A DNA stretch of 64,000 nt from Phaeodactylibacter xiamenensis. Its GTDB lineage: Bacteria > Bacteroidota > Bacteroidia > Chitinophagales > Saprospiraceae. The position numbers and the translations under genes are program-made. The notes beneath the pieces were generated by a model. It saw nothing but the letters and a program-made list of their open reading frames with translations. It did no database searches and was not told where the DNA came from. Shown here piece after piece: positions 39,711 through 49,054 of this stretch. The stretch is taken from assembly GCF_000759025.1 (NCBI RefSeq), contig NZ_JPOS01000075.1:1-64000 (forward strand). The letters run 5' to 3'. The first letter of the stretch is position 1. Each line of letters opens with the position of its first letter.

Positions 39711-40559
39711 TTAGTATAGTTCAGCTTCTATATTTACTTTTTCCCGCCTTTTCAATCCTTTTAAACCGTAGTTTTGATGGATGAATTCCCAAAGGCGTTC
39801 TTTTTCTGGTAAGTTGCCAATGCTTTTAAGCTCATCAAGTTCATGCTTCACTTCATTGAGCCGAAGGCGCTTGTCTGTTGCCTTCTGATCAATGGCCTTT
39901 GCAATATGTTCCGCAGAAGCAAGAGCGTCTTTTAGCTCCTTCCAGCTTAATCCTATGGGATGATGAAGGGGAGAGGTGAGATCCGGGATGTCTTTCAAAG
40001 TCCTTGCAGTAACCATGCCGCCATTGTGTGCCGCTGCACACCGCAGTTTATAAAACCTCTGCCATTTGGTCAGGTTTGTTCCAAAATCGAGATGAAAAAG
40101 CAATTGTGCATATTTAAGAGGTTCAGGCAAGGAAGACCTGCTCAAAATAGGCCGACCAATAGCATTCCCTATGGCATCGAGCTTTTTCGCGTTTTTGCTC
40201 TTATACCCATTGCTGTATAGATGCCAAAACGTTATTTCTTTTAGATAGCTTTCAAGATTAGCAGCACAAATAACCAGTAAATGAAGCCTTGACCGATTAA
40301 GGTATTCTGGCGCCCACTGTTTGGTTTCTTCCACAGTATGGAAGTGTCGCATTGCAGGAATATCCATATTGAGAGCATTGAGGGTCTGGGTTGCTTTGTC
40401 TTTCATTTCCAGTACCTGCCCGAGTGCTTCGTGGCTGATCACCTGTGTCCAATATAAACGGTTGAGCTCATATTGCTTACCCTGAAACCTCCTGAAGGCA
40501 AGACTTGGAGCCCATTCTTTTGTCATTGAGGAGGTTGAAGGTGGGGTGTTTTCAAACAT
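39711..40559 (-). CDS. HEPN-like domain protein (putative RNase/toxin-like)
   Basis: 282 aa helical protein; '[11 protein letters not shown]' gives an R-x4-H motif; '[17 protein letters not shown]' N-terminal helix. Confidence 0.65.
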   Translation of the reverse strand: MFENTPPSTSSMTKEWAPSLAFRRFQGKQYELNRLYWTQVISHEALGQVLEMKDKATQTLNALNMDIPAMRHFHTVEETKQWAPEYLNRSRLHLLVICAANLESYLKEITFWHLYSNGYKSKNAKKLDAIGNAIGRPILSRSSLPEPLKYAQLLFHLDFGTNLTKWQRFYKLRCAAAHNGGMVTARTLKDIPDLTSPLHHPIGLSWKELKDALASAEHIAKAIDQKATDKRLRLNEVKHELDELKSIGNLPEKERLWEFIHQNYGLKGLKRREKVNIEAELY

Positions 40560-40684
40560 TACTTTTCTTAGAATGTTAATTCAATGGTGTAAATCTATTA
40601 AATAAAGATAAAGTGGTCAATTAGAGGTCAGATCAATAGTGAAAAAAACTTTATCAATACAATTAGCTTATAATTGGACATCCC

Positions 40685-41605
40685 GTGAAAAAAATCGTTA
40701 AGAAGAAAAGAATCTACTTTTCCTTCGCATTCCTCCTCCTCCTCATTTATGGATATGACTTTATGGAAATGCGGATCAGTACGCCCACTTACCAGAAAAT
40801 TTTGGCTGAAAACCCACTTGGTCTGCAGGCCGAATTTGGTACACTCTCTACTGAGGACCGTGAATTGCGTTATCTGGAAATTGGGCAGGACTCCCTTCCC
40901 TTAGTCGTTTTTATCCACGGTGCGCCCAGTTCTTCTTCTTTTTGGCGGACTTTTCTAAAAGACACGAGCCTTTTGGCAAAAGCCAAGCTGATGGCAGTTG
41001 ACCGGCCAGGCTATGGTTATTCCGGTTACGGAAAGCCTGAAATATCAGTAAAGAAACAGGCGGCTCTGATCGCCGAAGTGATCAGAGAAAAGCGGGGGCA
41101 GCATCCCTCGGTTATTCTGCATGGTTCGAGTTACGGTGGTACCGTGGCGGCTCGTATTGCTATGGATTTCCCGGACCTCGTTGATGGAATTCTGCTGCAA
41201 TCGGCATCTCTCATGCCCGGTAAGGAAAAGACTTTCACCTTCACCCATATCACTAAGCACTGGCCATTTCGCTGGCTTTTGCCTGGCTCCATTCACGTGG
41301 CAAACATGGAAAAGCTGAGCCATAAGATGCAGCTGGATTCGATGGCCGGGCTATGGGATCGTATTAAAAGCGCAGCTATCATCCTGCACGGCGATGCCGA
41401 CAACCTCATCTATCCCGAAAATGCTATATTCGCCAACGAGCGGCTGGTCAATGCGTCGTTTTTAGAATTCAAACTGCTGGAGGGGCGCAAGCATGACCTG
41501 CTTTGGACCAAACGGCAATTGCTGGAGCAGTCGCTGGAGAAACTTATACAGATCACTTCCGGAAAATATGCCGGAATAGACGGATTATCTTCCGTGCAGG
41601 ACTAA
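40685..41605 (+). CDS. Alpha/beta hydrolase
   Basis: 'LVVFIHGAPSSSSFWRTFL', 'VILHGSSYGGTVAARIAMDFPDLV', C-terminal 'GRKHDLLW'. Confidence 0.88.
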   Translation: MKKIVKKKRIYFSFAFLLLLIYGYDFMEMRISTPTYQKILAENPLGLQAEFGTLSTEDRELRYLEIGQDSLPLVVFIHGAPSSSSFWRTFLKDTSLLAKAKLMAVDRPGYGYSGYGKPEISVKKQAALIAEVIREKRGQHPSVILHGSSYGGTVAARIAMDFPDLVDGILLQSASLMPGKEKTFTFTHITKHWPFRWLLPGSIHVANMEKLSHKMQLDSMAGLWDRIKSAAIILHGDADNLIYPENAIFANERLVNASFLEFKLLEGRKHDLLWTKRQLLEQSLEKLIQITSGKYAGIDGLSSVQD

Positions 41606-41624
41606 ACAATGATCAGCTAAGCGC

Positions 41625-42302
41625 ATGAGCCAGGTAAAAATCGAAGAAAGTTGGAAAGCAGTCCTGGAGCAGGAGTTCCAACAACCTTATTTCCAAAGTA
41701 TTGCCACTTTTTTGAAAAAGGAAAAGGCCGCCGGGAAAAAGATTTATCCGCCCGGAAGTCTCATCTTCAATGCCTTTAATACCACGCCTTTCGATAAAGT
41801 CAAAGTAGTGATTTTGGGGCAGGACCCCTACCACAACCCGGGGGAAGCTATGGGGCTGTCATTCTCAGTGCCTAAAGGCGTCCGGGTGCCGCCTTCCCTG
41901 CGCAATATTTACAAAGAACTGCAGTCCGATCTTGGCATTGCTCCGCCCAGTCACGGCGACCTGACGGCATGGGCAGCGCAGGGCGTCTTCCTGCTGAACG
42001 CCATGCTGACTGTAGAGCATAAAACGGCCGGCGCACACCAGAAAATTGGCTGGCAGGATTTTACAGATGCGGTCATCCGTAAATTATCAGAAAAGCGCGA
42101 GGGGCTGGTATTTATGCTGTGGGGTGGTTTTGCCCGCAAGAAAAAAACGCTGATTGACGCGGACAAACACCTGGTCCTTGAAGCTGCACACCCTTCTCCG
42201 CTTGCAGGAGGTGCTTACTTTGGCAGCGCCCACTTTTCCAAAGCCAATGAATACCTCAAGTCGAAAGGTAAAAACCCTGTCGACTGGCGAATCAGCGAAT
42301 AA
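41625..42302 (+). CDS. ung: Uracil-DNA glycosylase
   Basis: 'KVVILGQDPYHNPGEAMGLSFSV', 'AAHPSPLAGGAYFGSAHFSKANEYL'. Confidence 0.97.
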   Translation: MSQVKIEESWKAVLEQEFQQPYFQSIATFLKKEKAAGKKIYPPGSLIFNAFNTTPFDKVKVVILGQDPYHNPGEAMGLSFSVPKGVRVPPSLRNIYKELQSDLGIAPPSHGDLTAWAAQGVFLLNAMLTVEHKTAGAHQKIGWQDFTDAVIRKLSEKREGLVFMLWGGFARKKKTLIDADKHLVLEAAHPSPLAGGAYFGSAHFSKANEYLKSKGKNPVDWRISE

Positions 42303-42315
42303 ACCCGCTCGCTGG

Positions 42316-42500
42316 CAGGAGTCAGATTGTCGCGATCCTTTGTATTTTTTTGGCTTGTTAGGCATCCATCGATTCTATCTCGGACATTTTTACAGATGTT
42401 TAGGCATGGAGCGTTCGGTATCCGGGCAAGTGTAGACTCCTTCCGAATCCTTTTTAGAGATTTACGGTCTGTGTACGAGTTGCATGATGATTATGCGCAA
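42316..42500 (+). pseudogene. Decayed TM2-domain protein gene (two frameshifts)
   Basis: Successive frames read 'SQIVAILCIFL' / 'FFGLLGIHRFYLGHFYRCLGM' / 'FGIRASVDSFRILFRDL', together a TM2 domain; first shift at a T7 run. Confidence 0.65.
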
Positions 42501-42597
42501 TACGAAGTGGTCACCGACGATAAATGTCGGGATCTTGGATTTGTGACATCGCGGGCAAACCACTTAATCGTCAGTATAAACCTTGCAGGAAATGAGT

Positions 42598-43200
42598 TTA
42601 CTGCGGAGTGATTTTTAGCTTGCTAAGAATGGTAGAGTGGTCCAGCGCTTTGACCTGCCCGGGGGGCAACCCGCTAAGGTTCAGCTGTTGAATCTGGGTA
42701 CGGACAAGGCGCAGTACCGGAAACCCAACCGCCGCACACATCCGCCGCACCTGACGATTCTTACCCTCAGTCAGTTGGATGGACAGCCAGCTATCCGGCA
42801 CGGTTTTGCGGAATCGGACGGGCGGGTCGCGTTCCGGGAGGGGAGGAGGAGAGGTGAAAAGCTCTACTCTGGCAGGCCGCGTGCGGTGGGTTTGCTTTTT
42901 GATGCGTATGGCAACGCCCTTTCGCAATTGAGACAACGCTTCGCGGTCCGGAATACCTTCGACCTGCACCCAGTAAGTGCGGGGGTGCTCAAATTTTGGG
43001 TCAAGCAGCCGGTGGGTCAGTGCCTTGTCATTGGTAATGATGAGCAAGCCTTCGCTGTCCTTATCAAGCCGCCCTACCGGATAAACATCCCCGGGGAAAT
43101 CATAGAGGTCCCCGAGCACGCGATGATCAGGGTGCTCCCGCGTAAACTGACTGAGCACCCCGTAAGGTTTATTAAGGATATAGTATCGGAGGTCGGACAT
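42598..43200 (-). CDS. 23S rRNA pseudouridine synthase (RsuA/RluE family)
   Basis: 'VYPVGRLDKDSEGLLIITNDKALTHRLLDPKFEHPRTYWVQVEG', 'TEGKNRQVRRMCAAVGFPVLRLVR'. Confidence 0.95.
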   Translation of the reverse strand: MSDLRYYILNKPYGVLSQFTREHPDHRVLGDLYDFPGDVYPVGRLDKDSEGLLIITNDKALTHRLLDPKFEHPRTYWVQVEGIPDREALSQLRKGVAIRIKKQTHRTRPARVELFTSPPPLPERDPPVRFRKTVPDSWLSIQLTEGKNRQVRRMCAAVGFPVLRLVRTQIQQLNLSGLPPGQVKALDHSTILSKLKITPQ

Positions 43201-44333
43201 TATACGTTGAAACGGAAGTGCATGACATCGCCATCGGTTACCACGTACTCTTTGCCTTCCACTGCCATTTTGCCAGCTTCCTTGACCGCCTGCTCTGAGC
43301 CCAGGCTTACATAGTCGTTGTACTTGATAACCTCGGCCCGGATGAAGCCTTTTTCAAAATCGGTGTGAATGACGCCTGCTGCCTGTGGGGCTTTCCAGCC
43401 ATCCTGAATGGTCCAGGCACGGACTTCTTTAACACCGGCAGTAAAGTAAGTGATGAGGTTGAGGAGCTTATAGGTGGCACGAATCACCCGGTTAACACCC
43501 GGCTCGTCCAGCCCCATGTCGTTTAGAAACTCAAGGCGCTCTTCTTTGGTTTCCAGTTCAGCAATATCAGCTTCAATAGCCGCACTGACGAGAATGACCT
43601 CCGCAGGCTCACCGGCTACAGCCGCTTTAAAACGCTCGGAGTGCTCATTGCCATCATTCACAGCGTCCTCTTCCACGTTGCACACGTAAAGGATAGGTTT
43701 AGCCGTAAGCAGGAACATCTCCTTCAGCAGGGCTTGTCCGGCTTCGTCCAGCTCAATAGCCCGGGCAGGTTTTTCATCCTCCAGGTGGGCCAGTATTTTC
43801 TGGCTAATTTCCAGGTTCCTCAGGTCTTCCTTATTATTGCTTTTAGCCTGCCGCTTGAAGCGGTCTACCTGTTTTTCGACAGTCTCAATATCCTTGAGCA
43901 GCAGCTCAGTATCAATTGTTTCCTTATCGCGCACCGGGTCTACATTGCCATCCACGTGGACCACATTGCCTTCATCAAAGCAGCGCACCACATGCACTAT
44001 CGCATCCACTTCCCGGATATTGGCCAGGAACTGATTGCCCAGGCCTTCCCCCTGACTCGCGCCTTTGATCAGGCCGGCAATATCAACAATCTCAATCGTG
44101 GTAGGCTGTACCTTTTGTGGATTGACCAGCTCCGCCAGTTTGTCAAGGCGGGGGTCAGGAACAGTGATGATGCCCACGTTGGGGTCTTTGGTTGCGAATG
44201 GATAATTGGCTGCCAGTGCTTTGGCTGAGGTCAGCGCATTAAACAGGGTAGATTTTCCAACATTGGGAAGCCCCACGATACCCGCCTTTAGTGCCATATG
44301 CTGTATTTGATTGAAAGTAAACGTAACTGGCAA
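43200..44333 (-). CDS. ychF: Redox-regulated ATPase/GTPase YchF
   Basis: '[58 protein letters not shown]'; start likely internal MALKAG. Confidence 0.97.
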   Translation of the reverse strand: MPVTFTFNQIQHMALKAGIVGLPNVGKSTLFNALTSAKALAANYPFATKDPNVGIITVPDPRLDKLAELVNPQKVQPTTIEIVDIAGLIKGASQGEGLGNQFLANIREVDAIVHVVRCFDEGNVVHVDGNVDPVRDKETIDTELLLKDIETVEKQVDRFKRQAKSNNKEDLRNLEISQKILAHLEDEKPARAIELDEAGQALLKEMFLLTAKPILYVCNVEEDAVNDGNEHSERFKAAVAGEPAEVILVSAAIEADIAELETKEERLEFLNDMGLDEPGVNRVIRATYKLLNLITYFTAGVKEVRAWTIQDGWKAPQAAGVIHTDFEKGFIRAEVIKYNDYVSLGSEQAVKEAGKMAVEGKEYVVTDGDVMHFRFNV

Positions 44334-44389
44334 CCGGCATTACCGCCGCCTGCCCAATATTTAACAAGGCCGCAAAGGTAAGCAATTGG

Positions 44390-45040
44390 TTAGAATAAAC
44401 CGTGCAGCTCTCCGTTAACCTGATTGACAATATTGCCCATATCCTCCGGATTGCGCATAAAGTCAATATGATCAGCGTTGATGACGAGGAGCCTTCCCTC
44501 TTTGTAGCTGCTGATCCAGTTTTCGTAGCGTTCGTTGAGCCGCTTGAGGTAATCCAGGCTCATATTGCCTTCGTAGTCCCGGCCACGCTCCTGAATATGC
44601 TCCACAAGGGTGGGAATACTGGCTTTAAGGTAAATCAGCAGGTCTGGCGGCTGAATCTGTGAAGACATGGTCTTGAACAGATCAAAGTAATTTTGGAAGT
44701 CCCGGGTGGACATCAGCCCCATATCGTGCAGGTTGGGCGCAAAGATATAGGCATCTTCGTAAATGGTGCGGTCCTGTACTACGGTGCGGTCACCGGACAG
44801 GATTTTCAGGACCTGCTGGTAACGGTTATTCAGGAAAAACACCTGCAGATTGAAGGACCACCGCTGCATGTCTTCGTAAAAATCGCTCAGGTAGGGGTTG
44901 TCGTTGGCAGATTCGTAGTGGACATCCCAGCCAAAATGATGGCCCAATTTTTCTGAAAGGGTGGTTTTGCCCGCTCCGATGTTACCCGCTATAGCAATAT
45001 GTTTTATATTTGGCGGCGACTTCGCGCTGTTTTCGCTCAT
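44390..45040 (-). CDS. Deoxynucleoside kinase
   Basis: 'HIAIAGNIGAGKTTLSEKLG', 'VVQDRTIYEDAYIFAPNLHDMGLMS', 'HIQERGRDYE'. Confidence 0.92.
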   Translation of the reverse strand: MSENSAKSPPNIKHIAIAGNIGAGKTTLSEKLGHHFGWDVHYESANDNPYLSDFYEDMQRWSFNLQVFFLNNRYQQVLKILSGDRTVVQDRTIYEDAYIFAPNLHDMGLMSTRDFQNYFDLFKTMSSQIQPPDLLIYLKASIPTLVEHIQERGRDYEGNMSLDYLKRLNERYENWISSYKEGRLLVINADHIDFMRNPEDMGNIVNQVNGELHGLF

Positions 45041-45160
45041 TTTCTTCAGGATTTCCTGCGAAAATATAAAAGATAGCGGAAATAATCGGGACCAATCCGC
45101 TCCTTCGATGGTAAATGGTTGTTTACCGATGATTTAGCGCCAAACATCTAATATTTTATC

Positions 45161-45457
45161 ATGAAAATTGACGAGTCCTTAATATTGAAGCTGGAACAAC
45201 TGGCTCGTTTGCAATTATCCACTGCTGAGCGCACGGCCATTCAGGAGGATTTGAACCGGATCCTGGAGATGGTCGAAAAGCTGGAAGAACTGGATACCGA
45301 AGGCATTGAGCCCCTGACCTACATCAATGAGGACGTAAATGTCCTGCGGGAAGATGTGGTACGCGGGCAAACCGGTCGTGCTGATGCGCTCCGGAACGCA
45401 CCGGATCAGGACAGCGAGTATTTTCGGGTACCCAAAGTGATACCTTCAAAAAAATAA
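45161..45457 (+). CDS. gatC: Asp-tRNA(Asn)/Glu-tRNA(Gln) amidotransferase subunit C
   Basis: 'LEQLARLQLSTAERTAIQEDLNRILEMVEKLEELDTEGIEPL'. Confidence 0.93.
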   Translation: MKIDESLILKLEQLARLQLSTAERTAIQEDLNRILEMVEKLEELDTEGIEPLTYINEDVNVLREDVVRGQTGRADALRNAPDQDSEYFRVPKVIPSKK

Positions 45458-45463
45458 AAATTT

Positions 45464-46195
45464 ATGCAGCCCATCATCGCCGTTAAGGGACTTACCAAAA
45501 CCTATACCATGGGTACCACCAAGGTCCATGCCCTGCGCGGTGTAGATCTGGATATCCAAGCCAATGAATACCTGGCCTTAATGGGGCCTTCCGGTTCGGG
45601 AAAGTCTACCCTGATGAATTTGCTGGGCTGCCTCGATACGCCTACAAGTGGCGAATACTGGCTCAACAGCACGAATGTATCCACTATGGACGATGATGAG
45701 CTTGCCGAAGTCCGTAATAAGGAGATTGGCTTCGTTTTCCAGACCTTCAACCTGCTCCCGCGATTGTCAGCTTTGGAGAATGTAGCGCTGCCTCTGGTAT
45801 ACGCCGGGCAATCCAAGTCTGCCCGTCTTGACCGCGCCCGTGAGGTCCTCACTGAAGTAGGGCTGGGCGACCGGGTGGACCATAAGCCCAATGAGCTCTC
45901 CGGCGGTCAGCGGCAGCGGGTCGCTATTGCCAGGGCGCTGGTAAACAGGCCTTCCATCATTCTCGCGGATGAGCCTACCGGTAACCTCGACACGAAAACC
46001 TCCATTGAGATTATGGGCATCTTCGAGCGCATCCATGAAATGGGCAACACCGTGATTCTCGTCACCCACGAACCTGATATTGCCGAGCACTGCCATCGTA
46101 TGGTCCGTCTTCGGGACGGTGAAGTGGAAGTCGATCAGCGCAACGAAAATATTGTTAAAGCCAGCGATCCTACCCACCGCTACAACCAAGAATGA
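45464..46195 (+). CDS. ABC transporter ATP-binding protein (LolD/MacB type)
   Basis: Walker A 'GPSGSGKST', '[15 protein letters not shown]', '[15 protein letters not shown]'. Confidence 0.95.
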   Translation: MQPIIAVKGLTKTYTMGTTKVHALRGVDLDIQANEYLALMGPSGSGKSTLMNLLGCLDTPTSGEYWLNSTNVSTMDDDELAEVRNKEIGFVFQTFNLLPRLSALENVALPLVYAGQSKSARLDRAREVLTEVGLGDRVDHKPNELSGGQRQRVAIARALVNRPSIILADEPTGNLDTKTSIEIMGIFERIHEMGNTVILVTHEPDIAEHCHRMVRLRDGEVEVDQRNENIVKASDPTHRYNQE

Positions 46196-46254
46196 TATTT
46201 TTTTAAAACCTCCGGCTCCTGCTGCTTGTTGACCCATGAAAACGACAACCAATT

Positions 46255-46812
46255 ATGGGTTTCAAAATCTATACAAAAACAGGTGATGCCGGCACCACTG
46301 GCCTTTTCGGTGGCAAACGCCTGCCTAAGAGCCACCTCCGAATTGAAGCATACGGTACTGTTGATGAACTGAATGCGCACATTGGTATGGTCCGGGATCA
46401 GTTCACAGAGCCTGCTGTACGGGCATTGCTCAAAGACATTCAGGACCGCCTGTTCACCATCGGGGCCAACCTGGCTTCCGATCCGGATAAAGATATGCCC
46501 GTGCCCGATATTCAGGCTACCGATATTGAAGCCCTGGAAAAGGCTATGGATGAAATGGACGAAGTGCTTCCTGAACTAAAGAACTTCATTCTGCCGGGTG
46601 GGCACCCTGCCGTTTCGAGTGCGCACATCGCCCGCTGTGTCTGTCGCCGGACAGAGCGACTCGTGGTAGCCCTGTCTCAGGAATCCCGGGTAGAGCCTGT
46701 TGTTGTGCAGTACCTCAACCGCCTGTCGGACTACCTGTTTATCCTGGCCCGTTTTATTGGCTACTCCAAAGGGATTGATGAGGTGGTGTGGGCACCGCGT
46801 AAAAAAGGTTGA
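46255..46812 (+). CDS. Cob(I)yrinic acid a,c-diamide adenosyltransferase (PduO type)
   Basis: 'KIYTKTGDAGTTGLFGGKRLPKSHLRIEAYGTVDELNAHIG', 'RCVCRRTERLVV'. Confidence 0.95.
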   Translation: MGFKIYTKTGDAGTTGLFGGKRLPKSHLRIEAYGTVDELNAHIGMVRDQFTEPAVRALLKDIQDRLFTIGANLASDPDKDMPVPDIQATDIEALEKAMDEMDEVLPELKNFILPGGHPAVSSAHIARCVCRRTERLVVALSQESRVEPVVVQYLNRLSDYLFILARFIGYSKGIDEVVWAPRKKG

Positions 46813-46880
46813 CCGGAGCGCGCCGCCCTACATTGAGCAAAGGCGTGGTTCATAAGCCCTAAAACCGTATCTTTACCCCT

Positions 46881-48968
46881 ATGAGTGCATGGAAAACGAC
46901 GATAGAAGGGCTTCCTACATTGGTCAAATACCTCATGGTGGCTGGTGTGGTAGCCATCATCAGCTTCCTGTTCCCGAACAATGTAAAGTTCAAATACGAA
47001 TTTGACAAGGGGCAGCGCTGGCGCTATGAGGACCTTCGGGCACCCTTTGACTTCGCTATTCTCAAACCGGACCAGGAAATTGAACAAGAGAGAGCCCGTA
47101 TAAAGGATAGCTTTTCACCTTATTACGAGCAGCTGCCTTCCATCACTGAAATGCAGATTACGGGCTTTGAGGACCGGTTTACGGCGCAATTGGAGGAAAT
47201 CAACGAAGAGCAGTTTCCGGATGTCACCCGCAATCCGGATAAATACCGTACCTACGGCAAAAACCTGCTGCAGGATTTGTATAAGGCAGGCATCGCAGAG
47301 CTGGACAAAGCGCACAAAGACAAACCGGCGGACTTTGTAGTGAATGTGCTTAGGGGCAATACCACTCACCCCCAGACTTTGGAAAACCTGACTACGGTGC
47401 CGGAAGCAGAAGCCTCTCTGTCGGAGTCCTTGCCGTACAGTAAACTGGCGGAGTCTGACTTTCTCTACGGCCTGCTGGAGTCGTCTATCGCTCCCAATGT
47501 TATCTACAATGACACTCTTAGCCAGCGCTTGCTGGCAGAAGAGCTAAGCCAGGTGGGCCTCTACCGGGGACGAGTATCCAAGGGCGACCTCATCGTAACC
47601 GAAAACGGCTATATCACTGAAGAAATCTATCTAAAGCTCCAATCCTTCAAAGCCAAGTACCGGGAGGAAGTAACGGAGGAGCAGTCTTATACTGGTGTTC
47701 TGGCAGGATACGCCCTGCTGTCCACTCTTATTATTGGCATCTTCCTGTTGTATGTGCGCTTGTATGCTCAGGCGGTCTTCTCCCGCTTCAATAAGCTGGT
47801 CTTCATCATGCTCTGGCTGGTGGCGTTCAGTTATCTGGTGTACGCAGTAGAACAGGTGGCATTGCTCAGTACCTACATGATCCCGTTTTGTATCGTACCG
47901 ATTGTCATCAAAAACTTTTATGATGAGCAGCTGGCTTTATTCACCCATCTGGTGGTGATATTACTGGCGAGTTTCCTGTCTTCTCTGGGGTATGAGTTTA
48001 CTTTCCTTCAGATTCTTGCCGGTATTGTCGTACTGCTCAGCGATGTGGACACGAGGGACTGGACCCGGTTCTTCTATTCCATCCTGTATATTTTTGTAGT
48101 GTACCTGCTCGGATATGTCGGGCTCTCACTAATTCAGGAAGGTAATTATCAGGATATTGACTTGTCGGTATTGTCCTGGTTAGCGATCAGCGCGTTCATG
48201 ACCCTGCTGGCCTATCCGCTCATCCCGTTGCTGGAACGGTTCTTTGGTTTTACTTCATCGATCTCGCTGGTGGAGTTGTCTGATATGAACCGGCCGTTGC
48301 TCCGGCAGTTAGCCAATAAAGCACCGGGCACCCTTCAGCATTCCCTTCAGGTCGCTAACTTATCAGAAGAAGCCGCCCGTGCCATCGGTGCAAACCACCT
48401 GCTGGTGAAAGTCGCTGCCCTGTACCACGATATAGGAAAGACCCTACAGCCTTCCTTTTTTATTGAAAACCAAAGTAATAAAAGCCCGCACCTGGATATT
48501 TCTGATAAGGAAAGTGCTGAAATCATTATCAGCCACGTCACAGAGGGCGTGAAAATGGCTAAAAAAGCCCGCCTCCCCAACGTTTTAATCGACTTCATCA
48601 CCTCCCATCACGGCACGACCCGGGTAGAATACTTCTACCGCAATTACATTAAAGATCATCCGGACGAGGAAGTGGACGAACAGGATTTTCGCTATCCCGG
48701 CCCCAAGCCCGTCACCAAGGAAGAGACCATTCTCATGCTGGCGGACAGTATAGAGGCGGCTTGCAAAAGCCTGAAAAACCCAACAGAGGAGGCACTGCTG
48801 GAACTGATCGATAAAATCATAGCCGGTAAAATGGCGATGGGGCAACTGGAAGACTCTGAGCTGACCTTCTCTGAGCTGGAAACCTGCAAAACGGTTTTTC
48901 AGCAACTCATGCGCAGTGTACACCATGTGCGCATTGAGTACCCGGAAGAGCAGCAATCTGAGGAATAG
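46881..48968 (+). CDS. 7TM-HD domain phosphohydrolase (PgpH/YqfF-like, putative c-di-AMP phosphodiesterase)
   Basis: Extracytoplasmic 7TMR-HDED-like N-term, multiple TMs, HD motif 'KVAALYHDIGKTLQPSFFIENQ', 'ITSHHGTTRVEYFY'. Confidence 0.92.
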   Translation: MSAWKTTIEGLPTLVKYLMVAGVVAIISFLFPNNVKFKYEFDKGQRWRYEDLRAPFDFAILKPDQEIEQERARIKDSFSPYYEQLPSITEMQITGFEDRFTAQLEEINEEQFPDVTRNPDKYRTYGKNLLQDLYKAGIAELDKAHKDKPADFVVNVLRGNTTHPQTLENLTTVPEAEASLSESLPYSKLAESDFLYGLLESSIAPNVIYNDTLSQRLLAEELSQVGLYRGRVSKGDLIVTENGYITEEIYLKLQSFKAKYREEVTEEQSYTGVLAGYALLSTLIIGIFLLYVRLYAQAVFSRFNKLVFIMLWLVAFSYLVYAVEQVALLSTYMIPFCIVPIVIKNFYDEQLALFTHLVVILLASFLSSLGYEFTFLQILAGIVVLLSDVDTRDWTRFFYSILYIFVVYLLGYVGLSLIQEGNYQDIDLSVLSWLAISAFMTLLAYPLIPLLERFFGFTSSISLVELSDMNRPLLRQLANKAPGTLQHSLQVANLSEEAARAIGANHLLVKVAALYHDIGKTLQPSFFIENQSNKSPHLDISDKESAEIIISHVTEGVKMAKKARLPNVLIDFITSHHGTTRVEYFYRNYIKDHPDEEVDEQDFRYPGPKPVTKEETILMLADSIEAACKSLKNPTEEALLELIDKIIAGKMAMGQLEDSELTFSELETCKTVFQQLMRSVHHVRIEYPEEQQSEE

Positions 48969-49007
48969 CTCCCAATTTTTGCACCCGGATGATCAGGGAT
49001 GGCTTGT

Positions 49008-49015
49008 TACCTTTG
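49008..49015 (+). promoter_or_regulatory. Putative Bacteroidota -7 element (TACCTTTG) for the M1 peptidase gene
   Basis: TACCTTTG matches TAnnTTTG, ~40 bp upstream of ATG; upstream TTTG spacing is not ideal. Confidence 0.35.
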
Positions 49016-49054
49016 CCAATGACTTAGGCTTTAGAAACACAATCAATTGACTAT

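Noticed and set aside
39288-39784. Several 60-147 aa ORFs on both strands (39288-39611, 39301-39633, 39338-39589, 39341-39784, 39517-39714)
   Set aside because: They lie in the 176-bp hairpin repeat and run through the tRNA; composition follows repeat structure, not coding signal.
42327-42611. 94-aa ORF annotated in the track as a stand-alone protein
   Set aside because: Better explained as one frame of the decayed TM2-domain gene.
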